Assembly: GCF_002864685.1 (NCBI RefSeq)
Contig: NZ_NMQZ01000023.1
Span: 1-64,000, forward strand
Origin: Alloalcanivorax mobilis
GTDB lineage: Bacteria; Pseudomonadota; Gammaproteobacteria; Pseudomonadales; Alcanivoracaceae
Direction: 5' to 3'
DNA: 64,000 nucleotides
Below the pieces are notes generated by a model. That model saw nothing but the letters and a program-made list of their open reading frames with translations. It searched no databases and was not told the DNA's origin. Numbering within the stretch: position 1 is the stretch's first letter; every line of letters starts with the position of its first letter. Shown piece after piece: positions 17,490 to 29,128 of the stretch. A program made the translations under genes and the position numbers.

Positions 17490-18278
17490 TTAATAGGTAT
17501 AAACCACGGAAACAGTGGTTTCCTGGTCGGTCTTGTGGGTGCCCGCCGGCACTTCGGAATCCCGGGTCACCAGGTAGCTCAGGCGCATGGCGAAGTGATC
17601 GTTGATCTTCGAGGTCAGCGAGGTTTCCGAACGCAGGGTGGTGTTTTCTTCGCCCACTTCGGAAATCAGGTTCTGCTTGAAAGTGGCGTTGGGATTGATC
17701 ACCCACTGATACTTGCCAGCAAAACGAGCAATCGCGCTTTCCTGTTTGTCATCGCAAGAAAAGTAAGAGTTCTCCGGCTCGATACACTCCACGCGATAAC
17801 CGGGACCGGCTTCAAGATCCAGGGTGTGGGCAGTGGTGTCGATAAAGCGGCGGCCAAGACCGAACGCGTAGCTGGCCTGGTACTGATAGCCGGAAAAAGT
17901 GTCTTTCTGATAGGTCAGAACGTTGAACAGGTAATTGTTATCATCAAACTTGCGGTCCAGCTGGTAGGACGCATAGTAACGCTCAGCGGTGCGCTCGTCG
18001 TCACCGGTGTCATCGTCTTCACCGGTGGTGTTGACCGCTTCGGCCTTGGCGGTCTGTCGCCAGTCAAGCCCTTCGTGGGTGGCGTTGGCCTTGCCGACGA
18101 TGGATTCGGAATTGCTGTTCCCGCTTTTCAGAAGATACGCGGCTTCCAGTTCGATGTCCCAGGCGCGCTCCTCCGCGCTCTCGGTCTGATCCGTGCTTTT
18201 CCCCGCCACTTCCTGGGCATGAACCAGCGCGGGCATCACCGCGACCCCGCACGCCAGAGCCAACCACTGCTTGTGCAT
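17490..18278 (-). CDS. DUF481 (YdiY-type) outer-membrane beta-barrel protein
   Basis: Protein of 262 residues with a signal peptide (MHKQWLALACGVAVMPALVHA, cleavage near residue 21) and alternating beta strands that end in the aromatic C terminus VVYTY, a BAM recognition feature. The strand pattern WDIELEAAYLLKSGNSNSES, then ERYYASYQLDRKFDDNNYLF, is that of the DUF481 family, often linked to salt or alkaline response in other bacteria. Two Cys (about residues 164 and 174) may form a disulfide in a loop. It is monocistronic. The ligand or role is unknown. Confidence 0.8.
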   Translation of the reverse strand: MHKQWLALACGVAVMPALVHAQEVAGKSTDQTESAEERAWDIELEAAYLLKSGNSNSESIVGKANATHEGLDWRQTAKAEAVNTTGEDDDTGDDERTAERYYASYQLDRKFDDNNYLFNVLTYQKDTFSGYQYQASYAFGLGRRFIDTTAHTLDLEAGPGYRVECIEPENSYFSCDDKQESAIARFAGKYQWVINPNATFKQNLISEVGEENTTLRSETSLTSKINDHFAMRLSYLVTRDSEVPAGTHKTDQETTVSVVYTY

Positions 18279-18490
18279 CTTACCTCCTACTGCTTTTATT
18301 CCAAATTGACGATAAGAGAAGTCTTTTCAGCAATCAGGTCCGTGGACACGCCAGCACGCCGGTGAAATCAAGCCCAACACCTACGCATCGATGCGCACAA
18401 CCGCGCTGGAGCCGGGGAGCTGGCCAGCAGTGTCAAGAACAGCCTGATTGGAAATTGCCGCCGGGCAGTGTACCCGAAAGCACCGTCTCG

Positions 18491-18519
18491 TTGGGTAACG
18501 GCGTCCCAGCCGCTATAAT
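18491..18519 (+). promoter_or_regulatory. Predicted metH promoter
   Basis: TTGGGT (18491-18496), 17-base spacer, perfect TATAAT (18514-18519). Transcription from here would leave a leader of only about 20 bases before the metH ATG at 18549, too short for a riboswitch. The rest of the 270-base gap upstream shows no gene. Confidence 0.65.
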
Positions 18520-18548
18520 GCGCGCCCGGCCAATCCACGGAGTCCCCG

Positions 18549-22250
<3,702 letters not shown>

Positions 22251-22261
22251 GCAACATAGAT

Positions 22262-22362
22262 AGCTACAAGCTACAAGCTGCAAGCTGCAAGCTGCAAGCT
22301 GCAAGCTGCAAAAAGACGACTGCGTGGTTGTCCTTGTCGCTTGCGGCTTGTAGCTTGCGGCC
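22262..22362. repeat. Inverted heptamer array C (AGCTGCA family) after metH
   Basis: Left arm 22262-22310: AGCTACA twice, then AGCTGCA five times, in perfect 7-base register. Right arm 22335-22362: TGTCGCT, TGCGGCT, TGTAGCT, TGCGGCC, which are degenerate reverse complements. The spacer is only 24 bases. The left arm starts 11 bases after the metH stop codon; the right arm ends 5 bases from the stop of the convergent gene. Same architecture as arrays A and B with a third unit sequence. Confidence 0.82.
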
Positions 22363-22367
22363 GCTAC

Positions 22368-24392
22368 CTACAAAGCGGGGCCTCTGCTTTTGCACGGCCC
22401 CGCCCGGTCCCCTTCATCCTGTTCACCGCTCCCAACCTCTATACTGCCGCGCTCGCCATCCAGGGTGGCGGTCTGCCCATCCACGACGCTGTGCATGATG
22501 TCGCCAACGCCCCAGATCGCCGGGATGCCGCAGGCCACCGCCAGGCTGGCGGCGGCGTTGGCGGGGTCTTGCTCGGCGATCACCAACGCGCCCGCTTGGG
22601 CCAGCCAGGGCACCCAGCTCGGGTCCGCCTGGTCGATCACCAGGATCTCCCCGGCCTGCAGCCGGTTCAGTGCCCAGGCGCTGCACACCCGCCGCACCGG
22701 CCCACTGACCCGCCCCGGCACCAACGTCCGGCCACGCAACAGCGGGCTGGGCCGTTCACCGCCGCCGAAGCCGAAACCGATGCGGTCCATCTTCCAATCC
22801 GGTGCGCCGGATAAGGCGTCTTCCAGATAACGAAGTTTGCGCTGGCCGATCACCTCGCCGCTGGCGGACTCCGGCACACGGCGTTGCATCCACAATGGCC
22901 AGAGTTCGTCGAAATAGAGAAAGTGAATGTCGTCCACATTGGCCAGCAGCCGTGCCTCCACCAGCACCGCCGCCATCGACACCAGCACGTGCCGGGCATG
23001 GCCGCCAAGCTGGTAACGTAACTGCCGGGCCTGGCGCGCCAGGGCCAGCGTGGCGACCGCCGGCTCGCTGATGGGCGGCGCCAGGCGGCGTGCGCTCAGT
23101 GGGGCCCGCAAGCTGCCCCATTGTGCCGGCCTGTCTTTCAGCGGGGCATGCACCGGGTCGGCGCCAGGGCGCAGATCGCTGTTCGCCAGGGCCGCCACGT
23201 TATCGTTCAGCACCGCCTCCAGCGCCTGCGTCTCCTGGTCGGTGAGCAGCGACCTCAGCGGCAGCGGCCGCTCCCTACCACAAGCCAGGTCGGGCAGATC
23301 GAGATAAACCAAGGCCCCTTCCTCGGCTGCCAGCCGCTCGCCCAGCTGATCCAGGGCCATCAACGCCCGCCAGAGTCGCTCGCGGTCGCTGCCGTCAAGG
23401 CGCCAGCGACGCACACGCCGGCCCAGGGTGCCCAGTCGCCGGCCCCGCCGCCACTGACTCCAGCGCCCTGGACGCGACGCGCTGACTTGATTCTCCAGCG
23501 GTTGCCAGGCCGGCGGCACCCGGCGCAGCAGACCCGGGTGCGTTGGCAACAGGCGGCGAAAAAACTCGCTGTTGGTGTACAGGTGACTTTGTTGACGGCG
23601 GTACGGCTCGATTTTCTCAAGATCGCGCCAGCCCTGGCGCGCCACCAGCTCCTGCCAGAAACCGGTCTTCATCCAGCGCCCGGCCAGGGTGTACCACAGC
23701 GGCGACACCGCCTGATTGAACAGGGTCGCGGCCGCGCGGCGCGTCCAGACTTCCTGGGGCACCGGCAGCGAGCCCACCGGCAGTGTCTGCAGCAGCCACA
23801 GTTGCTCGCCATCGTGAACCCATTCGCCAGCCTGGGGCCGCTCGAAGCCGTGCCGTAACTGGCTGCCCAGGGCCAGCAATTGCGCCTCAGGCACCACTTC
23901 ATTGAGTGCCGGCCGTTGCCCGTCACCGTCGTAGACCAACGCGCCGCGCTCGTCAAAGATCAGCCGCTGTCGGGCCTGTTCGCCGTCCAACACACCCTCC
24001 ACCACCATGTGAGCCAGGTCCTGGCGTAACGGATGGCGGGTGAACAAAACGCCGGCGGCGCGCTGGCGCGGCAGCGCCTGAATCACCACCCTCGGCGGCG
24101 CGGGATCGCGGTTGAACATCGACCACAACGCCGTCGCCAGCGCCTCATCGGAATCCAGGTTGGCCAGGCTTTCCCGTTGTGAATCCGGGTTCATGCTGCC
24201 TTGATGGAGCACCCAGTAACGATCGCCTTCTCGCCATTCAGGCAAAGCACCCAGGGCCGCCACCAGTTGATCGCGACTCAGCCCGCGCAGGCTTTCGGCG
24301 CCAATCCGCCAACTCGGCGGCACCGGCAAGCCGGCGGCGGCCCAGCGTTGCACGTTCTCGTCGCCGTGGGGGTCGGCGGCCAGTCGTTGCAT
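22368..24392 (-). CDS. PEP-synthase/PPDK-like protein with degenerate active site
   Basis: Protein of 674 residues laid out like phosphoenolpyruvate synthase-type enzymes. The N-terminal ATP-grasp-like part has AAGLPVPPSW, AGVLFTRHP and EWVHDGEQLWLLQTLPV; a helical middle follows; the C-terminal swivelling phosphohistidine domain is about 580-660 (GEILVIDQADPSWVPWL, then GIPAIWGVGD). Key residues are lost. Where active proteins read SHAA, this one reads NAAA, so the phospho-His is Ala near residue 613. The VRSS motif of the ATP site reads VLHQGS. It is therefore probably not a phosphotransferase. It follows DUF1461 by 13 bases at the tail of the gsp run. Role unknown. Confidence 0.7.
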   Translation of the reverse strand: MQRLAADPHGDENVQRWAAAGLPVPPSWRIGAESLRGLSRDQLVAALGALPEWREGDRYWVLHQGSMNPDSQRESLANLDSDEALATALWSMFNRDPAPPRVVIQALPRQRAAGVLFTRHPLRQDLAHMVVEGVLDGEQARQRLIFDERGALVYDGDGQRPALNEVVPEAQLLALGSQLRHGFERPQAGEWVHDGEQLWLLQTLPVGSLPVPQEVWTRRAAATLFNQAVSPLWYTLAGRWMKTGFWQELVARQGWRDLEKIEPYRRQQSHLYTNSEFFRRLLPTHPGLLRRVPPAWQPLENQVSASRPGRWSQWRRGRRLGTLGRRVRRWRLDGSDRERLWRALMALDQLGERLAAEEGALVYLDLPDLACGRERPLPLRSLLTDQETQALEAVLNDNVAALANSDLRPGADPVHAPLKDRPAQWGSLRAPLSARRLAPPISEPAVATLALARQARQLRYQLGGHARHVLVSMAAVLVEARLLANVDDIHFLYFDELWPLWMQRRVPESASGEVIGQRKLRYLEDALSGAPDWKMDRIGFGFGGGERPSPLLRGRTLVPGRVSGPVRRVCSAWALNRLQAGEILVIDQADPSWVPWLAQAGALVIAEQDPANAAASLAVACGIPAIWGVGDIMHSVVDGQTATLDGERGSIEVGSGEQDEGDRAGPCKSRGPAL

Positions 24393-24405
24393 CAGTTCGC
24401 TCCGG

Positions 24406-25158
24406 TTAACGATCGAGGCGGCGCGCCATTGCCAGGACGCCGAAATAAAGCAGGGGCGCCAGCAACGCGGCGCCGGCGCCGATCATGGCGGCGATACCGC
24501 CAAACAGCACCGGCGCTTTCATCAAGGTGCTCATCAACGAATCCTGCCAATAAAAGAACCATTCATGGTCGGCGGGAAACAGCCAGATATGGAATTGGTA
24601 AAACACCGCCGTGGGGCCGGCCACCAGCAGCCACAACGCCAGCGCCGCCAGCGGCAGCGCGGTGGCGGCCAGGCGCGCGCCCCAGCCCGGCAGCACCCGC
24701 CGGCGCAGCAGCCAGGCGCAGGTCAGCGCCAGCACAGCGGCGGCCAGCATCAGCCAGCGGCCGACATCAATCAGGTTGGCCACATCGCGCAGGTGCCGCA
24801 CTTCGGCGTCGCGCAAAAGCGGCAGGGGGCGCCCATAGCGGTTGCGATAATCAATCTGCTCCAGGCCCTCGCCGCCGTTGTGCACGGCCACGCGAATGCG
24901 ATGAAACAGCGCCTGGTGCTGCCGTGGCGAGAGGCGTTCCAGGTCCGGCCGGTGATAGCGGTTCTGCGGCGCATAGCGGTCGATATGCTGCTCGATGTGC
25001 AGCGTTTGGTACCAGAATCGATAACCGTAATCGAATTGCGCGCAGACGCTCCAGGCCAGCCCCAGCGCCAGCACCAATACGCACGCCGCGTAGCCCAGCC
25101 ACAACGGCAACGCCAGCGCGCCGGCCGGCGGCTTTGGTTTCGAGCGCGCCGCCGTCAA
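24406..25158 (-). CDS. DUF1461-type integral membrane protein
   Basis: About 250 residues with four predicted membrane helices: LWLGYAACVLVLALGLAW, WLMLAAAVLALTCAWLL, LAATALPLAALALWLLVAG and APVLFGGIAAMIGAGAALLA. A large extracytoplasmic loop follows helix 1. The FYQFHIWLFPADHEWFFYWQ motif is typical of DUF1461/TIGR01906 proteins of unknown function. The start is taken as TTG at 25158, which overlaps the gspM stop (TTGA); a longer in-frame start would overlap gspM by about 100 bases. Its coupling to gspM suggests a membrane role tied to secretion, but this is inference. Confidence 0.65.
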   Translation of the reverse strand: MTAARSKPKPPAGALALPLWLGYAACVLVLALGLAWSVCAQFDYGYRFWYQTLHIEQHIDRYAPQNRYHRPDLERLSPRQHQALFHRIRVAVHNGGEGLEQIDYRNRYGRPLPLLRDAEVRHLRDVANLIDVGRWLMLAAAVLALTCAWLLRRRVLPGWGARLAATALPLAALALWLLVAGPTAVFYQFHIWLFPADHEWFFYWQDSLMSTLMKAPVLFGGIAAMIGAGAALLAPLLYFGVLAMARRLDR

Positions 25159-25679
25159 CGGGACAAAGAGGCGCGCAGCGAAGCGGTGCCGGGCTGATTG
25201 CCGGCGCTCATCTCCAGCGTATCCAGCGCCACGCCCTGCTGCTCCAGTGAATGCAACCACAGCAGCATCTGGCTGGCCGGCTGATCTTCCATCTGAATGC
25301 GCACCGAGCGGTCGCCATTGGGGGTAAAGCCACGCAGCGTTAAACCGTAGGTCTGCACCGAGCCACTGATCTCGCTAACCCAGTTCGCGCCCAGGGTATC
25401 GCTGACGTTTTTGTCGCCGCCGCGTGCCGCGCGCACCGCCGGCGCGTTGTTTTCGATCCAGCTCAGGGTTTCCTGATTGGCCAGATAACGTTGCCGGGCG
25501 TCCTGGCGGGCCTGCCAGCTGGGCTGCCAGATCAGCCAGTAGATCAGCGCCGCGCCAATCAATACCGCCAGCAACTGCAGGGTACGCTGCTCACGAGGTT
25601 CGCGCTGTTGATACCAACTGATCGCCGGCGCCATTTGCTTGCGCAGCTTCAGCCGTGTCTCTTCAATCTGCTTGTTCAT
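25155..25679 (-). CDS. gspM: Type II secretion inner-membrane protein GspM
   Basis: Protein of 174 residues: short cytoplasmic N terminus, one membrane helix (LLAVLIGAALIYWLIWQP, about residues 34-51) and a periplasmic ferredoxin-like domain. With GspL it forms part of the inner-membrane platform that couples the ATPase to pseudopilus assembly. Its ATG overlaps the gspL stop by 4 bases. Similarity is by topology, size and position, as GspM sequences diverge fast. Confidence 0.85.
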   Translation of the reverse strand: MNKQIEETRLKLRKQMAPAISWYQQREPREQRTLQLLAVLIGAALIYWLIWQPSWQARQDARQRYLANQETLSWIENNAPAVRAARGGDKNVSDTLGANWVSEISGSVQTYGLTLRGFTPNGDRSVRIQMEDQPASQMLLWLHSLEQQGVALDTLEMSAGNQPGTASLRASLSR

Positions 25680-26839
25680 CCCGCCTGCTCCACCTTGACT
25701 CGCGCGGTGACGCCACTGGCGCCATTGCGGTAATTGGCGATGGTCGCGTTAACGCCCTTTTCGCGCAGCGCCGTTTGCAGCTTCTCGAGCTGGCTGTATT
25801 CCTTGGCACCCAGGTCCAGCAGCAGGCTGCCGTCGCGCTGATCGAATTGCAGTCGCTTGGGTTCCACCTCGCTGGCGTTGAGTGTGCTCGCCACCGCCGG
25901 CAGCAGTGCGAACAGCGCGCCACCGGTTTCACCACCGCCGCTGGAAAGCCGCGCCAGACGCGCTTCGAACTGGCGGCGCAGGCCGGCGGTGGCGCGATCG
26001 CCGGGGAACAGTGTCTGGTACAATTTGGCGGCCTCGGCGAAGCTCTGATCGGCGGCCTGGTTATAGCGCCATTGCTGGGTCCATACCGCCACCAGAGCGA
26101 GCACGAACACCGCCGCCGCCAGCCCGATCACCGGTTTCCAGGGCGCCCAGGGCGACGGTCCGGTTTTCTGATTCTGACGCTGCACATACGGGCCTTGCAG
26201 CATTTCCACGCCCTGGCCGGCGGCCAGCGCCGCGCGCAGGCGCTCACACAGGGACAGGGCGTCCTCGAGGTGGGTGAATTCCTCCGCCGCCGGTTCCTGT
26301 TCACCGCCGCGCAGGGCCATCAGCGCGTCGCGCTGGGCGGCGTCGGCCACCAGCGCCTGCTCACGATCCAGGATCATCGCGCCCCAGCGGTCCACGCCGA
26401 TGATCAGCGGCGCGTCCGCCTGCAGCAGATCGGCGTCCGCTTTCAGGGTCAAGGGCCGCACCTGGTGTTCCCGGCACAGCATCAGCAACCCCTCCAGCGG
26501 CGCCCGGCCAACCACCGCCACCGGGTAACGCCCGTGGTCGCTTTTGCCGGCGGCGAACCACAGGCTCTCCGGCGCTTCCAATAACTGCTCCTCGAGCAGA
26601 AAAGGCAGCACCCGCTGCAGGTGGCGGGCCTGCTTGCGCGACAGGGTGACGCCGGTGAGCAATGCTTCCGTGCTGGTCAGCACCACACTGACGGTGCCCC
26701 CGTGAACCGCCGCCAGCGCTTCGCTTAGCGTCATTTCCCGGGGCGTCTGCCCGGCGCCGGTTTGCAACAGCACGCCGGCCTCGGCCAGCGTTTCCTTGAA
26801 TGCCCCCGGGGCCAGATAAATCAAAGCGGTATCGGCCAA
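25676..26839 (-). CDS. gspL: Type II secretion inner-membrane protein GspL
   Basis: Protein of 387 residues. The large actin-like cytoplasmic domain (about 1-240) binds GspE; there is one membrane helix (PVIGLAAAVFVLALVAVW, about 245-265) and a periplasmic ferredoxin-like domain (ASTLNASEVEPKRLQFDQRD and onward). The start is TTG at 26839, preceded by AAGGA; no suitable ATG exists. An 89-base gap separates it from gspK, the widest break in the downstream half of the operon, so gspLM might also have their own promoter. Confidence 0.88.
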   Translation of the reverse strand: MADTALIYLAPGAFKETLAEAGVLLQTGAGQTPREMTLSEALAAVHGGTVSVVLTSTEALLTGVTLSRKQARHLQRVLPFLLEEQLLEAPESLWFAAGKSDHGRYPVAVVGRAPLEGLLMLCREHQVRPLTLKADADLLQADAPLIIGVDRWGAMILDREQALVADAAQRDALMALRGGEQEPAAEEFTHLEDALSLCERLRAALAAGQGVEMLQGPYVQRQNQKTGPSPWAPWKPVIGLAAAVFVLALVAVWTQQWRYNQAADQSFAEAAKLYQTLFPGDRATAGLRRQFEARLARLSSGGGETGGALFALLPAVASTLNASEVEPKRLQFDQRDGSLLLDLGAKEYSQLEKLQTALREKGVNATIANYRNGASGVTARVKVEQAG

Positions 26840-26928
26840 AATTTCAGTCCTTTATCAGGGTCTGTTGTTGTTTCATCGCAAGCCGCTGTGCCGCCCGCAA
26901 CCCGAAGCGGCGCGGTTCGCCTGGAACG

Positions 26929-28047
26929 CTATGACGCGCCGGGCAAGCCTTCCAGCACATTATTATCATTTTCCACATTGTAAAAGGGGTTGCAGGCGGG
27001 TTCGAGGGGAGCCAGCAGCGGTTTCACCTGGCGGCTGAACACCTGGGTGCCATCGGCGCCGCCGCTGGATGCCCGTTTCACGCGGGTCACCAGGCGGCTG
27101 GTGTTGCCGCTCACTTCCACGTCGACCATCACCTGAAAGTACTCGCTGGCGACCCCCAGGCGCTCGCTGATCGCCTGTTTCTGTTCCGCCTCCATGGAGT
27201 TGAACGGCTCCTGCTGCATGATCGCATTGACGTCGCTGATCGGCTCCTCCTGGCGCAGGGCGATCACCGCGTCGGCGGCGCCATCGGTGCCCAACACCGC
27301 CGCCAATACCGCTTTCGGGGCAGTGTTGAGGTTCAAAGTGGTGTCCGACGGCAGCGCCGAGAACAGCCCCCACAGGGCCGGGTCTGGAAACAGATCGGCG
27401 GCGGTGAAATCGCGCAGCGCGCGCAGCTCGCTTTCATGGGCGACCGGCATATTCGGGGTACGGCGGCTGCGGTATTCCGCGTCCTCCGCGCCTTCCACCG
27501 AATCAACGATGTTGTTGCTGTCGATCCAGTCGGCCATTTCATTGGCCAGCAATGACGCTTTGGAGGGGTCTGGCAGGGTTTGTTCAAGCAGGCGCTGGAG
27601 CATCTCCTTGGCCTGGTCATTACGGGTAAAACCGGCACCGTTGCCGGTCACCAACCAGTTGAGGTTGAAACGACCCTGCAGATCCTGAACGCTGGCGCTG
27701 AGAATGGCGTCCTCGTAGGGGGTGGCGGGCAACGCCACCGCCCACTGCTCCTGGGAGCAGTCGTCCACCATGGCGTTGTTGAGGTTGTCGTCTTCCAGGT
27801 CGTCGATCAGGCCCTGAATCGCCACCACCTCCACCGCCATCGCGTATTGATAGCGCTTGTCCCAATCCAGCAGGTTTTCGGTGCGGGTGCGAAAGCGGTC
27901 CTGGCGGAACATCACTTCGGTGGCCACCGCCGCCAGAATCGCGAACAGCATCAGCACGATCACCAGCGCCATGCCCTGCTGGCGGCGACGCGAGGCGGGT
28001 TTCATTAAGCGCGCAGCGGGTTTCATTGAGTGCGCAGCGGGTTTCAT
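26929..28047 (-). CDS. gspK: Type II secretion minor pseudopilin GspK
   Basis: Large minor pseudopilin (about 372 residues) that caps the pseudopilus tip with GspI and GspJ. The prepilin leader ends in RRRQQG before MALVIVLMLFAILAAVATEV; as usual for GspK, position +5 of the mature helix is not Glu. A GspK alpha-domain with DWIDSNN and a C-terminal NLNTAPKAVLAAVLG segment are visible. The chosen ATG at 28047 overlaps the gspJ stop (TGATG). Other in-frame ATGs at 28059, 28026 and 28005 arise from a repeated 21-base leader, so the leader length is uncertain. Confidence 0.9.
   Translation of the reverse strand: MKPAAHSMKPAARLMKPASRRRQQGMALVIVLMLFAILAAVATEVMFRQDRFRTRTENLLDWDKRYQYAMAVEVVAIQGLIDDLEDDNLNNAMVDDCSQEQWAVALPATPYEDAILSASVQDLQGRFNLNWLVTGNGAGFTRNDQAKEMLQRLLEQTLPDPSKASLLANEMADWIDSNNIVDSVEGAEDAEYRSRRTPNMPVAHESELRALRDFTAADLFPDPALWGLFSALPSDTTLNLNTAPKAVLAAVLGTDGAADAVIALRQEEPISDVNAIMQQEPFNSMEAEQKQAISERLGVASEYFQVMVDVEVSGNTSRLVTRVKRASSGGADGTQVFSRQVKPLLAPLEPACNPFYNVENDNNVLEGLPGAS
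27985..28047 (-). repeat. Triplicated 21-base unit in the gspK leader
   Basis: Three tandem 21-base units, each opening ATGAAACCCGC, give in-frame copies of MKPAAHS, MKPAARL and MKPASRR ahead of the prepilin cleavage site. Each copy starts with ATG, so the gene has three equivalent starts. Unit 1 to unit 2 identity is 19 of 21 bases; unit 3 has diverged at its end. Confidence 0.85.
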
Positions 28048-28676
28048 CAAGAGGCCCATGGGTTCAACACCGTGCGGAAATAGCGGTGCAGCCGCTCTCC
28101 GTTGTCCAGCTCAATGTCCACCTCGATGCTCTTGGGCAACCGCTGCTGCCACACCGGCTGGCCGGCCAGCGCCGGGTCCGGCCAGAACTCCCGCCATAGC
28201 CACTGGCCGTCCAGGTCGCGATCCAGATAACGCACGGTGAAGTGCTTGACGTTCTCCAGCAGCACCTCTTCCTGGTATTCGGTGGCCACGTTGGTGTCCA
28301 GTACCGGCCAGTAACGACGATAGAGCTTGTCGTCCTCGTAGGCGTACATCACGCGCTGCATTTCGCTGCGGCGGCGCAATTGGAACGGGTTGGACCAGCC
28401 CAGCCGGGTGAACTCGACGAAATCGTCACGACCATAGATGGCCGGTTGCGGATCGCCATAGGGGTCGCGCACCGGGCGGGAGATCATCTGCTCGAAATCC
28501 AGGGTCAGGAAGGTGACCGCGCGCTGGGCACTCTCCAGCTCGGTGGCGCCTTCGTTGAGCTGGTCGCGGCTCTCCAGGGCGCCGCTGATGAATTGCACCG
28601 CCACCATGTACATCATGGCGAAGATGGCCACCGTGACCAGCACTTCCAACAATGTGAAACCGCGCTGGCGCATCAT
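28047..28676 (-). CDS. gspJ: Type II secretion minor pseudopilin GspJ
   Basis: Protein of 209 residues with a very short leader (MMRQRG) cut before FTLLEVLVTVAIFAMMYMVA, with Glu at +5. The C-terminal domain carries the usual Asp-rich calcium-type region near DLEQM and VRYLDRDLDGQWLWREFWP. It is part of the GspI-J-K tip complex. It overlaps gspI by 4 bases and gspK by 1. Confidence 0.92.
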   Translation of the reverse strand: MMRQRGFTLLEVLVTVAIFAMMYMVAVQFISGALESRDQLNEGATELESAQRAVTFLTLDFEQMISRPVRDPYGDPQPAIYGRDDFVEFTRLGWSNPFQLRRRSEMQRVMYAYEDDKLYRRYWPVLDTNVATEYQEEVLLENVKHFTVRYLDRDLDGQWLWREFWPDPALAGQPVWQQRLPKSIEVDIELDNGERLHRYFRTVLNPWAS

Positions 28677-29128
28677 CCCCCCGTCAGATCCTCATTGCCG
28701 GCCGGCGTGCCGTTGCCGCCACTGCCGGCGGCGCGGCCGGTGTCTTCCGCCGGCTTGCCGATCAGGCTCGCCAGGCTGTAGGCCAGTGGCTTGTGGTCGT
28801 CGTCGATCACCGGGCCGACGTCGATGTCAACGCGCCGGGTGTCCGGGTAGGGACCGGCGCTGATCTTGGTTTCGATCCACCACTCCTGCTCGCCGCGCGT
28901 CACCACTTCGTCGTTGCTGCCGGTGTTCGGCCATTGCTGGTAGACCTGCATTTCCACCAGTTTGTCGGCGGCCACCAGATAGGCCCGGCGGGTGTCATCG
29001 ATATTGCGGTAAGCCACCGCGCTGGCGCCGAGCGTCTGGCCGAGAGCGACCATTGCCAGGGCCAGCACCGCCACCGCCAGCATCACCTCGATCAGGGTGA
29101 AGCCACCCTGGCGCGCCGCCGCGCTCAT
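28673..29128 (-). CDS. gspI: Type II secretion minor pseudopilin GspI
   Basis: Protein of 151 residues: leader MSAAARQGG, then FTLIEVMLAVAVLALAMVAL with Glu at +5. The body has the short GspI form (AYLVAADKLVEMQVYQQWPN). The C terminus is longer than usual, with a Gly/Asn-rich tail of about 30 residues (GRAAGSGGNGTPAGNED). It overlaps gspH and gspJ by 4 bases each, indicating coupled translation of the tip proteins. Confidence 0.92.
   Translation of the reverse strand: MSAAARQGGFTLIEVMLAVAVLALAMVALGQTLGASAVAYRNIDDTRRAYLVAADKLVEMQVYQQWPNTGSNDEVVTRGEQEWWIETKISAGPYPDTRRVDIDVGPVIDDDHKPLAYSLASLIGKPAEDTGRAAGSGGNGTPAGNEDLTGG

Noticed and set aside
18279-18548. Possible cobalamin or S-adenosylhomocysteine riboswitch upstream of metH
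   Set aside because: An AACGGCG stretch resembles part of the SAH riboswitch, but it lies inside the predicted promoter spacer, the other conserved boxes are missing, and the best promoter leaves a leader of only about 20 bases.
22368-24392. Call as functional phosphoenolpyruvate synthase or rifampicin phosphotransferase
   Set aside because: The phospho-His and the ATP-site Arg motif are replaced, so the active function cannot be claimed.
26844-26876. Ten-codon open frame (MKQQQTLIKD) just upstream of gspL
   Set aside because: It has no Shine-Dalgarno and no sign of conservation can be judged; the gspL TTG start with AAGGA explains the region better.
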